Positions 37,768 through 50,900 of a stretch of 64,000 bases of DNA are shown here, one piece after another. A program made the position numbers and the translations under genes. The stretch is from Membranipora membranacea (taxonomy: Eukaryota > Bryozoa > Gymnolaemata > Cheilostomatida > Membraniporidae). Below the pieces are notes generated by a model, which searched no databases, had not been told where the DNA came from, and saw only the letters and a list, made by a program, of their open reading frames with translations. The first letter of the stretch is position 1; each line of letters opens with the position of its first letter. The stretch is from positions 31,346,283 to 31,410,282 of the forward strand of contig OU612066.1 in the NCBI GenBank assembly GCA_914767715.1, in the 5' to 3' direction.

Positions 37768-40700
37768 GCTTTAATTGCCTTGCTCATGATCCATTGCCAA
37801 AAATTATCCAGACTACAATCGTAGTTATTTTTAATACTGTGATGATTTTTTGAAAGCTATTCCTCTTTTGACCAGTTACACAAACAATTTTGTTTTTTGA
37901 TTCAGATTGATTGAAATATAATCATTCCTGGTATTCCTAGAAACTGACAGTGGTTAGTTGGTCCTAACTGTGATATCTCGACTTGAGTGACAAATATGAG
38001 CATTTCATAGGGTTTAGAAATTCTCCCTCTGTGCACTTAAATAGGGATTACTGGTCACGTATAAAATATGCGTCGGCAACTTTTCATCTGATTTGCATCT
38101 CCAATTTCAACAAAACAAAACAGTTAGCTTTTTAACACATATTTCATTGTTTACAGTGTTTTGCTATTGTCTGTATTTGTCAACATAGTGATTTGAGGTA
38201 CAGCAAACCCATTTTTAACCAAATTATATACTTGTGAATAGATTGAAAATATCACCGAGTATTTCAAACATGCTTACAATGCTTCTGAAGTAGTGTAACT
38301 CAGTGCTTCACTGCACTAACCTATTTGGAAATCTGAACAAAAAAATTACTCAGTCAGGCCAACTCGCTAGCTAAGGGTATCAATCTTTCTCTTCTGCTAG
38401 CAGTTGGCAGCCTGCATAAAGTGTCGGTGTTTTACTCTACTCAATTCAGATAGGACCTCAGAGCACTCAGAGTGTACCTGTCTTAATTCTATTATTTATA
38501 TTAATTACTTGATAGAATTAAGCTTACAAAGCATTTATTTAATTAAGACAATACAGTCGCGAGTTATTATGTCATGCATTTATTTATATCCCGCTATTTG
38601 TTGATCGACAAACACTAAGTGTGAGATTAAGGAGAGAGAGAAGCCTTTTACATCAGCACAAGCTCTGCAACCCTAGATTTCTAAGGTAAGTCTTAAACAT
38701 CATATAGCTGCTGCCGGATGATTTACCACCTACGCTGTTTCTCAAACTTTCACTGAGCAAAGATACACTGACCGACCTTTAAGCTGGGAGGTTAAGACGG
38801 CCACCATGATCGAGTTTTGGCCTTTCTCAAATACCTATGGGCTCCTGTGATGTTTGAGACGTTGTACCAGGTAGCTTTACCAGGTAAGTTGCTGAGTTAT
38901 TTGTCTTTGCAATCTTGAGAGCCTTCGAATTGACCTGTCGGTCACTTGCTAGCTGATAGAACGTACACTCTCTGATTCCACTTCCAGCAAGATCTTCACT
39001 CCATATACCCGATTTCCCATCTCACCTATCATGAACTGTTCTCAGGGGCGTTGCACTCAATTTTTGATCTCGTTCAACAATCCAGGTTCTCAGTATCTAC
39101 CAATCATCTGTGCACGCTGCTTGTCAGCAGTATCTTGCCCCCATCTAGCTGTCAGCCAACGGGATCTCAAAGTGCAGCACTCAGATATGGCTGAACATGT
39201 CGCTCCATTCTCAGCATTCACGTCTTTACAGTCTAGCCAAATTGCACAGTACATGTCAAACACCCAGGTGTGCATGTTATGTAATAATTATTTTATTGTG
39301 ATGGAGTCACTGATAGCTGTAAGACAGCTAAGTGATGCCGTATAATACCCGGATAGAAGGTTACCTGGTAGCCTGGTATTATCGCAACGTCGACACGCTG
39401 CCGGCAGCAATGGCAGCATCTTATCAGGGCCTGGATGCTCATGTATACAGGATACTGTTGAGTAGCCATTGTGAAGGTTCACACATATACCGGTACCGTT
39501 CGATGACATAAAGGCGGGTATAGAAACATATCATTTTTTCCTGTCGTTTGAGTCATCTTTCCCTCGTGTCTGGTTGTGACGCCTGAAGCAGAGTCACCGA
39601 TGTTTACTCAAAGGTGATTTCCCTTAATTATTTTCTTTTTGACACAATAGGTAAAAGAACAAATGTCTTCTTTCTTAACCATAAGCTGGTGATAAACAGA
39701 ACCTTCTCCATCATCGATCTCCCCAACAGAGAAACGCATTGTTATTGCGCCATCAACGTTCATTAATGATTAGAAAGTGTGAAAACGTTTATCCTCCTAA
39801 TGACATCTGCTGAACACGTGCTACGTCCATTAAGACCAACTTAATGGCCAATGTTGACGACTCGAAGAGGCCTAGATTGATGATATTTATGCTGAATTGC
39901 TGGTCCAGTCTCGACCCTGTCCCGGCCCTTACTTACTTACTGTTGGTTTGCAAATGGCTGTCAGGGTTTTCCGCCCATGCAAATGCTAAAACACAACGCC
40001 TCAGTAAAGGACCTCAGCTGTTAAAAAATTCTGGCTACAGACTGGGTAAAAGCTGTGAACATGTAGGCATCATGTGTGGGTGGTTACTCTATAAAGTTGT
40101 GGATCCTCTTGATGTTGAATAATATTAATCTGAAAAATCCAAATCGCGTTTGATATGAAGTACTCCTTTGGCAAAGACCTCCATATTCCTTCATCCAGGT
40201 TACTCATGTCTGACACATTTCTGCAGCTTCTCTGTGAAAGGTATGCCATTACTCTCAGTGACCAGTAAAGTATGTTCTTGAAAGTAACATGGTTGGTGCC
40301 AAGTTTCAAGCTGCGCATCTAACTCAACGACCCACATCCAAAGTTTATGTTCGCCCAGCATTCAGAGGCCTTGGTGTGATACATGCAGTTTAGGGCTGTT
40401 GGTCTGTGATGTGATGACGGGTGCAGTGCAGAGCTTGTAACAAATGACTCAACACAAAGTTAAATATTATGAATCGATCACATCCCCTAGGCATCTGAGC
40501 CGAGTAAACAGTCAGAATTTAATTCTGTCACATATTTTAATCTGTACTGCATTTCCATATGCTCTGCCTCCCATGGTTTTACAGCAGTATAAGTGACAAC
40601 ACTCTTACCATTGATTTGCTTTGTGGAGTGTGAAGGGGAAACCACAGCGACTTCAGGTCATTGTCCTACCAAGGAGCAACAACTGTTACTCCTTGGTCTT

Positions 40701-41304
40701 ACATATGCAGAAAAAACGGACAAGATTAGATCTGGTTCTCAATTTTGATTATATGTGTTACAAGCCCTGTAAAATAATAAGGTTTTTTTGCCATTGGTTG
40801 CTAAGGGGCCCAGAAACAAATGGTTATACTTATCATCAACTAATAGGTGCATGAAAACATTATGTTCAAATTAAAAACAAATAATGAATCTGTGAATTGA
40901 GGTTATTTTCTCGATCGTGGAAAGAGAGTTTGAGTTTCTCCGATGGAATGGTTGTTTACTCTAGAAAGTAATCTCAACTCCACTGAAGGGCTGATTACAT
41001 TAGAATTAGGGATTCTGTATAAGTCCGTTGTTTTCTTCTTTAAAATAGATTCACTGCCATTTCCTCGGACATTGCATTATGGGCCGCATAAAAAGTATGC
41101 TTCCAGGCAGCCCCTATATTATTGTTTTTGAAACTATTTCATTCTCGTAGTCAATGGATAGAGTAGTTGAAACCTTGCCCTGGACACTATGTCCCTCCCA
41201 TATTATTTCTTTGTACTTCAATGTGATGAAATGGTTTCAAATTCCTGTGTAACTAGACCAAAGACTGGCCTAAGGCTATGAGGGTAACTAAAGGTCACGA
41301 TTGC

Positions 41305-41530
41305 ACGTTTCCGACTACTTGTTTAACCGCTGTTCCTAACATCTGACTTTCAGTGAATGGCTGGTGTTGAAGTTTGTCTTTTTTTTTCCTAAGCTACAAC
41401 TCCATCACCTGATTTTTGAGTCATGGTAAGTTCCCGATTACTGCTGTTCTCAACATTTGACTTTCAGTGAATGGCTGGTTTGTTTTTTTCCTAAGCTACA
41501 GCTCGATCACCTGATCTTTTGAGTCATTGT
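41305..41530. repeat. Tandem duplication, two units of about 110 bp
   Basis: Both units share TTTCAGTGAATGGCTGG, then a T-rich run, then CCTAAGCTACA, then ATCACCTGAT and TTTTGAGTCAT. The first unit is about 41305-41426 and the second about 41427-41530. They differ by scattered substitutions and a short deletion, so the duplication is not recent. Confidence 0.75.
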
Positions 41531-44425
41531 TTAGTCAAAGAGGTCTTTTGGGCCCAGAAAAGAAAAAGATCGGGCCATAACAATATTTTGGAAAAATATG
41601 ATGAAATGATCAAAGTCTAGATACAGAAGTATGTTCACAGTCCCTTGATTAATACCAGAAACCATAAATTATCTATGGTCTCGAAACCAAGACTTATGTA
41701 ACCAGATCTAAATCAAGCCTCCCCTATCTTTTAATGAGTAGTCCATTAAACAATGTCATCACCTGGACACAAGAAAGTGTTCCCCGGCTACAGGTAACCA
41801 GAGTGGATAAAAACATGTCAGAACAGATCTGATTAAAATATTAAACTTTTTATATCATGAGCCCCTTTCGCCTGAATTTGGTGATAATTGTCTGAGTGGT
41901 AGAAGTCGGTCAGATATTGTTGTTTTAGCCTACCTATTATGCGAATGGATAGTTCCTATAACACCAACAGAGGTTGGGGAGTCTTCATCAGCCTCTACGA
42001 CTGTTCTTCCATTGTAATTCTGTGTCAACATTGGTGGCTTGGTAGGAGAGAACTTAATTTGCATTCTCAATGACTCAGCAAAGCTCACAAGTGACAGTGT
42101 GTGTTTGTGACAGATTATCATTGCTGTATTTTTTAATAATAATTAATACCAATTAGAGTCCCTCCCCTTCATCAATTTAATACCAATGCTAAGGTCATTG
42201 TAACAGGAGATAATAATATGGTCTGCTACTAGGCTTAGCGCAATGCCGACGATAATAAATCGTCCAATGAGAGATTCAGCGAATCAGATAAGAGCCCAAT
42301 ACATTCAGTATAACAAACATTGGAAGACATAATTCATTCATTCATTGTGAGGCAAACTTTGAGCGACAACATTACTGTTCAGTTGGGTTTCCATAAATCA
42401 TTGTAAACACACCATAAAAATTTTATCATTGTTTTTTAGTGTGAAGTTGTAGTACGGTACATAGCTACCATTGTTTCCGCGGATATAAATCACGATTACA
42501 TAAACTAATTTGGATTAATATACAGCTACCTACTCGAAAGGTAAGGTTGGGTTTATTATGGGAGTTTGCCATTTGATACAAACTAATTTGTGTCCTAGTG
42601 TACGTTAAATGAATTATAAACTGTAAATACAAATACCTACACACCACTTTCTCAACCTTTCTTACTAGAGCGTTTGCTACAATATTAGAAATTTCCCCAC
42701 AGCGCTGTAGCAGCGATAACATTTACAATAGTTTTGCGGAAGGATAAATTTATCAGAAAATCGTGACTTAAATTCGTAGCTGAAACCAATCCGTCCTTCT
42801 TGTACAAGATCAAGCAAAATTTATCTGTTTAGTAGATATATATACAACACAGCTAAACGAGGTTGTCAATGAGTTTTAATGGTGGCGGTAGCCACTTTAT
42901 AGATAGCGGTGTGGTGTTGTTTGCACACGGGCAGATTATCATCTGATTGGCATGGCTTATCAAATGTGGACACAGTGAAGTGTTAGCTGAGGAGTATGCC
43001 ATCTGATGGGGAACGCCGATGTATATTAATTTATTTATAGAAGCTTGCCCATCTCTCGCTCATCTCTCATCTTGAGCTGCATTCCAATCATTATCCTAAG
43101 TGGTTGCTATGAATATTGCAGTAGTGGAATATTGATATTTTTTTGAGTATTTGCGAGCGACCAGCAAAGATTACCACACTTTTATCTCGCCACAGCATGC
43201 AGAAAATCTGCATTAGTGAGATTGTTCTAAAGTTCATTGTGTTACCCAGGGATCAGTACAATATTTAATCAGTTTTAAAGTCAAGTAAAGAAAGAGAGAG
43301 AGTTTGTTGATGGCTCTGGACATGCTAACAGAGAAAAAAAGCCAAGAGATAACCGTTTTTATTTACATCCTCATTGTTAACTTTCTTGTTACTTTTGTGT
43401 TTTTAAGGATTAAGAATGGCAGTTCCTAGCCAGTAAACTAAAATGCGACAACCCTGGACCAACAATAAAAAAATTCCCCAATTGTTTGTACATACTAGCT
43501 GAACCATTGAAAATCAATTCTGTGCCAAATTATAAATTCCATAAGAATGAACTGGCGTGACTGGCGTGTGCCAGGCTGTCATTTGGTTAATGTGAGCGAC
43601 TTCATGACACGCTTCGGACTATAATGCTGCCTTGTAATTATCGAATAACTCAAACATAAAAAAGCTTCCCAAAGCACAATATTGGTCCTCGGCCGCGTCA
43701 TTGCACTCACAAATCCTGTAGATAAAGTAGGAAAAATCATTAATTACAGTTCTTTACACACAATCTGCCTGAAAGACGAACGTGTCATCCCCATTATTAC
43801 AGCAGGAATTGGTAGAGGGTATAATTTTTTCCTGATATTATCACTCAAACACCTCTTTAATTGTTAGTTTTTTGAGTATAACTCGTAATTATCTGACACT
43901 ATTTTAGATAGATGATGGTGGCTTAGCCTCTTATTTCTGGTTCTTTGTCACATGCCAACAAATGAATCAGCGAAACTTTCCCTGCCATTGACAGTATTAA
44001 GAAGCTGTTTTGTAACACGGTCAACTTCTTAAATTACTCTCAGTGAAATAAAGACCTACTTGATGTTTTGCATATTTATAATGATTTTGTACGACCTAAC
44101 ATCTCTATCGCTGAGAGTCTTGACTGCTGCATGGCCAGTAACTGGCCAGGGTCAATTAGTTTTCAACGACTTGCATTTCTTCAAGTTCATACCATTTTCT
44201 CTTTCAGAATTACTGATACCAGGTAACGCTGTTACTGACAAGCACATGTAAAGTAACCACAGCTAAACTGTACTGTTAACACCAGGAGGAAAAGTCACGG
44301 CCACAGAATAAGATTTTTTGTTGTGCTTATTATTATTTATAATAATTTAATTGGAAGCTATTGAGGATTAATGAGGATTAAGTTGAAGTCGATTGACACT
44401 CAATTGTCATCAGCATCTAGAAGCA

Positions 44426-44453
44426 GAACATCTGTAACTGAACATCTGTAACT
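44426..44453. repeat. 14-bp perfect direct repeat, two copies
   Basis: GAACATCTGTAACT occurs twice in a row, about 210 bases before the EGF-like gene start codon. Too short to interpret beyond replication slippage. Confidence 0.6.
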
Positions 44454-44660
44454 GACAGCTGCATTAGAGAAGAGCACTCACAGGTATCAGCCTGATTCCG
44501 GTCGAATCAGCGGGTGCCCTCCGCTCAGCATAGCTGAACACATCTACACTGAACCTTCTCATAGTCATCCACGTCAATAAGCTACAAGCACAAAATCGGC
44601 CGGCATACACATGACCACTATACACAGCACTGCCATTTCAGAATATCAGCATAACTTAGT

Positions 44661-44901
44661 ATGAGGTTTACTAGTCTCTCTGACTCTCCAATATCTGTAG
44701 CACCGCCCCGTCGTTGCAGCACTGCTGCTGCAAGAACTCTGCTATACTCTTCTCATATCATTCTAACAATACTGATGACTCTTGCCACACAAACTGGCAG
44801 GCTTGATGCTGCCTCCATTGCATCTAGAGACACAATGCCACACAAAACACGACACAAGCAATTTCGGATTACTAGAGAAACCAGCAATCAACTGTTAACA
44901 G
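44661..44901 (+). CDS. EGF-like gene exon 1: signal region
   Basis: Eighty codons plus one base, donor GTAAGC. It contains the PPRRC basic stretch and the hydrophobic core that should direct secretion. The rest (MPHKTRHKQFRITRE) is basic and probably forms a short propeptide. Confidence 0.7.
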
Positions 44902-47900
44902 GTAAGCAAAGATGATAAGAAGTAATTCATTTCCCTCTGTTGATCATCACTCTATCCACATGCAGCAGCAACTGTGTACCTGGTGCAAAAGGCATATATT
45001 TGTGAGAGGGCAACTCCCAGATAATGTAAAAGGGTTTTTTGACTGACGTAAATAGGTTTGGTACCACAGAGCGAAACATGTCTACTGGTCTACCAAAAGT
45101 TTGCCATTTTAAGCCATCCATGTAATCATTAACACAATCAGACGTCAGACATGCAGACTTCCAGGGAGGGCATAGATCCTTATTTAGATACAGGAAAGGG
45201 TGTTTCATCAACAACGTGAAATGTTGTAGCGAAAGCAGAGACAGATGGACATTTCTTGGGATTCTAAGTGTCTGTAGTGGGGTTCGTTCATCTGTCCACA
45301 TGTGGGTTATTCACACAAGAATCTACACAACAGGCGGCTAAAATGGGTGTCAACAACTTGTAGGGAGGAGCTAAATACCTCTCAATATATCGCGTTGTAT
45401 CTTGATTCTAGTTCCGTATGCGTAGCTTATATATATTATATATGAAAGGCCACGTTTATGAATCGAATATTGCTGCCTGTGTTTCAGAGGGCGTGCCTGC
45501 CTGGCATCTTAAGACGATGATTTATGACTGTACTGGATGTGGTACGTGTGTAGGGTGCTGATTAAGCAAACCTGTCATTCCAATTATTGTCAGCCGAAAA
45601 CGTCTGAAGTAAATATTGCATTGACAGCTTTGATTACCTGTTAATCTTTGATGCCAAGTCCTTGAAAAACTGTTTTTACCAAAGTTGAAAAAGATGTGCT
45701 TTTGAGATAGAGCAGTTTAAGATGTTTTGAAGGGTAGCGCAGTTTACTACAAATAATTAGCCCTTGGGGGACGATAAGATTATTTGTCATTTGATGTACA
45801 ATGTTTGCCTTGTTACTGATAAAAGTAAAGGTTAATCTTAGATTTGAGTCATTATAGAACGTCTTCACCCACCCTCAATTTTAGGCTTTATTAATAAATT
45901 CACAATCAAGCCAATAATGGGAGGGACCCTTTTTTGTATTTTTTGATATGCACGCTCTTACTCATTTAATCATAATATTTCATAGGTGCATCAGTGAGTT
46001 CAAGTGCCACGGTCATCCCACCCACTACTATTTTGAAAGACTGGAAAAGCCCAAAGTTGCTAGGTGTTGCTATGTTTCTCACATACACTGAAGCAAAAAT
46101 CTTACATATGAAGAGGCATTATCAATGGGCTAAAACAGTAAATATGCAGATCATCACAATTGATAACTGAGTTATGCAGCCACAACAAGAGTCTCTTATT
46201 ACGTTTTTGTTTAGTTTTATACACTATTGTATAACAGCGATTGTAACATAGCGAAACATTATTATTCTCTTGTCCATGTAATTAGACACACTAAAATTAC
46301 GTCAGTCAGCGGTCTGCACCCGTGTTACTGCTGCCAAGTCATACCCCAATTACCACTCATTGGGCAAACGGCCAGGAAAATGTGGACATGTCTCAATTCA
46401 AAGAACCGTGCGCTGCCAAAAGGTGTAACCTTTCTCCTATAGAATTCATGATGAGAACTAATTAAATGGTCAGCTTTCAAACGAAGCCACAAACAGAAGT
46501 GACTGATATTAGAGCAAGGATTGCCTGTGAGCTGAATCGACATTGAAGCTAACACCGTTAATTATTCTGAAAATCATAATGCAATTATCACCAGCAGTGC
46601 CTTCCGATGAGTCGGCTGTATTGAAACCTGTCTCGAATGTTAAGACAAGACATAGACAAATCTAATCCCAAAGTCTGCCTCAAATAAAGAACAGAAGCTG
46701 AGCCTGACTCTCGAAATCGCCGTCAAAGTTATCAGTCGTTTGTTTGTTTTCACTTCGCTCTAAACAACATTGACAATGCACTGAGACTCGCGGAGCAACA
46801 AATTTACGGTTTTTTACAAGATGTACTTGGATGGCATAGGTGATGTGTAAAAGGCTTTTTGTAACTTGTTAATTAATGGTTGAGACAATAGCGGTAAAAG
46901 TATACTTCCTTTTATTTTTGTGCGTTGACTCGCACTGAATAAAACAACAAACATTCATCACAACGGCTAACTGGGTTTAGAAATATGGATGAGCTAGCTT
47001 TTGTTTCAGTTCAATACTGTGTAGAAATCAGACCTGGGCATTGCTCACTCACTGTCGCCCAAGATGTGATCAAGTATGCCTTAGGACAATTAAATAAAAG
47101 TCAGCGTTAGCAGTGCACTGGTTCTCCTCCGTACCAAAGACCGTCATACGCTATAATGAGATGGCATAACTTGGCTACAATGTAAAACCAATTTAAAGCC
47201 ATCCAGCACCAAAGTTGTTTAGATGTCATGCACTTACAAATCTAAAATTAGTGCAATGAACATTCAATTTCGCTGACGATTGATCTATCATTGATTGGAA
47301 TTAGAGAATTCCAGGGCACCATCAACAAGAGCCTTGTGTCTATCTAACAGCGTAATGCAACAATGGTGACAAAACAGTTTTCACTCAAACTGCGATTGTG
47401 TAGATTTGTGTAGATGCTCGGGATTTTCAGGTGTACGAGATTGGTGAAGTATTAGCTTGATATGATCTCAAGAGGGTTGTATATCAGTGCCAAGTGCTTT
47501 ATCATCCACTGATCAATCCAGAATTTCTCTCTAACCTTATCAAACATGCACTATAGCTAGCTGCTATTATCTTATTTATGCAGCTTGATGTCAATACAAA
47601 ATTTGTTCTAGGCTATAACTCATCCCTGAACTTAGGAGTTCACTTGTGACCCAGAGCATTAGATAGGAAAGCATTAAGAAAGATATTAGGTACACCAACT
47701 TGGTGAAGGAATGTGTTCCAATATGGAAAGTGAAATTTCTTGGTGGCCCCAGGGCATTCTTTATTAGATGAAACAATACCTTTATGAAGCCTGACGGCTA
47801 AATGAGCTTATAATGTGCAATAACAGAGTCTGATAGCCAATTTCATTCTATTTTTTGCTATAGCAGACAAGCAAAACTACTATCAGCATTGAAATCATTT

Positions 47901-50900
47901 TTCGCCTGAATTGTAGCACTGCAGCCCCTCTAAACCCAGATTGCAGTCTCATGCAGCGAACATAGATTTTGACACATTTTATGCCCGAAAGACTCGGTAT
48001 TTGAAATGTGATATCATTGAGTCTATGAGTAGTAGTAGTATGCATTTTTACCGGTACATACATGCAAATCTCTCTGATCTGAGCATCAGTGCGGTTATCT
48101 TTGCATCTTCAGAGCAGTGGCGTTACTTACCAATGAAAAGTCAGCAAATCTCATAAATCTTAACAGTCCCTAGACATGTAAGACTGCAGTAACGGCATAC
48201 AAAATGTGCCTACAATCTCGTATGACTTTTTTAACAATGAGCTCAGGTGTATCTGCATAAACAATAGGTAATCAACCCCTTTTTATGATAAAATGTTGAT
48301 ATTTTGGCAACTTTGATGTTAAGAATCCATTAGCGAGTTTTAATTGTCATCATAATCAAACCTAAATAAGCAGACGAAAGTCATTATTTATAGCCCCCTC
48401 CCATGATGATTTTTTTCTGGATCTAAGCCTAAGATTTATATATAACTGCTCTGACGATGGGTGCGTCCGTCCGAAACCCTGCCATTGTCTGTCCAGTAGG
48501 AATAAGAAAAATGTCATCATTACTGTCAAACTGTTTTAGTCAACATATTTTTATGACTGTTATGCTATTTTGAATTCAATCATATAACTAATTGAAGACC
48601 TGGTATTGTGACATGCCATAGACATGCTTAGAAAACCAATAGTTGGTTATACCATCCACCACTAACCCAAGTGACATCTGAGTTGTCTTGACACGTGCGG
48701 GTACAAATTCACACTTAGTTTTTACTGTATCGCATCTTTCACTCAATCAATACAGTGAATGTTTACAGTTTCTAATTTTGATAGCCTATTTTTTATTTTA
48801 TAATCACGGCTCTCTCGCCAGCTGCTACCAATTTTAATGGTTTCAAATCTAAAAAAATGAATCAAAAGCGTATAAATCTCAATGACGACTGATGATAGAA
48901 ATGCCTTGATTTCGTGTCAATAGGTATTTTGTTTTTCTTTTCACACATTGGGCCATCATTACAGATTTTCTCATGTGCGCTGATTTGCTCTCACTGCCGC
49001 ACTGTGATAGATAGCAGGTCTGGGTGTCAACCTCATATAACTCGAACAGCTGATCGTGTCGCAAAAAAACATCAGGCAGCAAATAAAATGTGCACCCTTG
49101 TTTTACAATAACTGCTACTCACTTCGCAACATGATCTATGTTACACCTTAAAAAGTGCAAGGCCGCGCTAAGCTGTGCAGGCTTGTTTTACTTGCTTATC
49201 GTGTTGTGAACTGTTACTTTCTCATCAAATCAAATGGGTGTTGCCGATTGTCATCTTGTTATCAAATTTGCGTGATGGCAGGGAGTTGGCTATAAGATTC
49301 AGACTGCATCTCAAGCTTAAATAGATCCTCGACAGAAAAATAACAATACAAATGCGCATCATTGAAACCACCCAACAGGCCCCGATAGGTCGAAAAGTAG
49401 CGTATGGAAAGTGCTAATTTGCTGCTAATTTGCGACAACAATTAGCCAATTAAATAATTCTGTTTAGGCTAGTACTTCAAAGTGGCCTGCAAACATCTGC
49501 CCAGCCAAAAAACACGATAATCTTAAACGAAAATCTACAACCAGTCACTACTTGTAATTATATTTTTACTCCATTAAAAGAACAGGGGAGACTTTAAAGG
49601 GAAAGTGAGTCATCCAAGCAACAGAACGACTGTCTTTGATGTGCCCATGTCGTTGACCAACTAAAACACATTGCTGCGTGATCGAGCCTATTGTCATATT
49701 TTGTTTCTCACTTTATCTTTTATCATTTATTACAGATACACACCTTGGTGATAGAAACTGTTCTCAGGCGGAAGAACAGGAGATGGGGTGTCTGGCAGGC
49801 AACTGCTTGGCTGTTGTAAATAGTCAGATCCACACTTTCATAGTTTGCAAGTACGTATTACCTTTTTTATAGTCGCATGTTCCTCCAACATTAAAGTGTC
49901 ATATCATGCACATTAACCATCCTAAGGGCTGGACATTTGCCTTTAGCTGTTAGAATCTGCGGTGATTATCTTAGCTGACCACTAAACTCCAGATATTTGG
50001 ATGATATTCTTTGTTAGCCTGACTTTGGTCTATGGCTGTCTGCGGTTGCTTGGTGTCTCAGAAGCTGCTTGTCATCAAAACCTCCTTAACTCATTCATGA
50101 AAGGTACAACAGAGTCATGGTTTACCTTCCATGACAACTCTTCCTCTGGTCCATTCAAATACCTATTTTCCTCAGCCATCAACGGCGAATCATGACAGGT
50201 GCTCTCAATTATCGTCACATTATCATTCTATACATACTTTTTTTATTATTCCCGATCATGTTTAAAGACCCGGACTGTCAACATGTGTCATCATTCTGTG
50301 GTCTCCCCTCACCATTCCTCCCATTCATAAACTTCAGCTGAACTTAACAACATGTAGCAAGTGACAATGTAGGCCTTTTTCTTCAGCACTGAAAAGAAAA
50401 TGTGGCCTCGTAGATGTATTTCTGGTCTCACCTTTCGACAATCGAAATTACGTGTAGATTTTCAGTGATGTGAGATGTCTGATATGCACCGAGTCAATAA
50501 TTTAGCCCTGTGGACTTGGAGTTTGTTTACATATCTCAAGGCAGCACTTATTGGCTTTGGCAGCATTAATCAGCTCAGTCTTGATCTGGTCAATGATTAA
50601 GCGGATCTTAGCTTGTTTCTCACCGAAGCAGTTCGTTGTATCATGTTGAAAATCCATTTTGTAATCTCTTGAATAACTTACAAGTGAAATCTTTGCAAAC
50701 TTTGCCGTTAGTTGACAAAGAAACAGGGATTGAGTCATTCCTAGCTGTCAACAAAAACAGGATATATGCAATGAAACTCCCTGATACAATGCAGAGTTAA
50801 TTTTGTTTTATTTACTGGGAGTTGTCTTGTCTTTAATAAAGAACATCTGTAAGCAAAGTTTAACAGTGTTGCACCTGGGATCTGGACTAATGCCTATGTC

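Larger units (their letters stand above)
37510..44660. other. Intergenic region, about 7.1 kb
   Basis: Holds the dehydrogenase 3' untranslated region (to about 37790), a tandem duplication at 41305-41530, a 14-bp direct repeat at 44426-44453, and presumably upstream non-coding exons or the promoter of the EGF-like gene. Several open frames of 60-104 codons exist, but none has family resemblance or a coherent exon chain. Confidence 0.5.

Noticed and set aside
39031-39345. 104-codon plus-strand frame with several cysteines
   Set aside because: Cysteines do not form a known spacing and a 61-codon frame is open on the opposite strand.
40070-40318. Minus-strand 82-codon frame
   Set aside because: No domain resemblance and no consistent splice partner.
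41930-42121. Minus-strand frame with a plausible donor (GTAGGC)
   Set aside because: Composition is protein-like, but I found no matching acceptor-linked exon on the minus strand and no family match.
44927-45301. 124-codon open frame on the minus strand
   Set aside because: Longest unexplained frame in the EGF-like intron, but no family resemblance, no splice partners and AT-rich background. Treated as chance.
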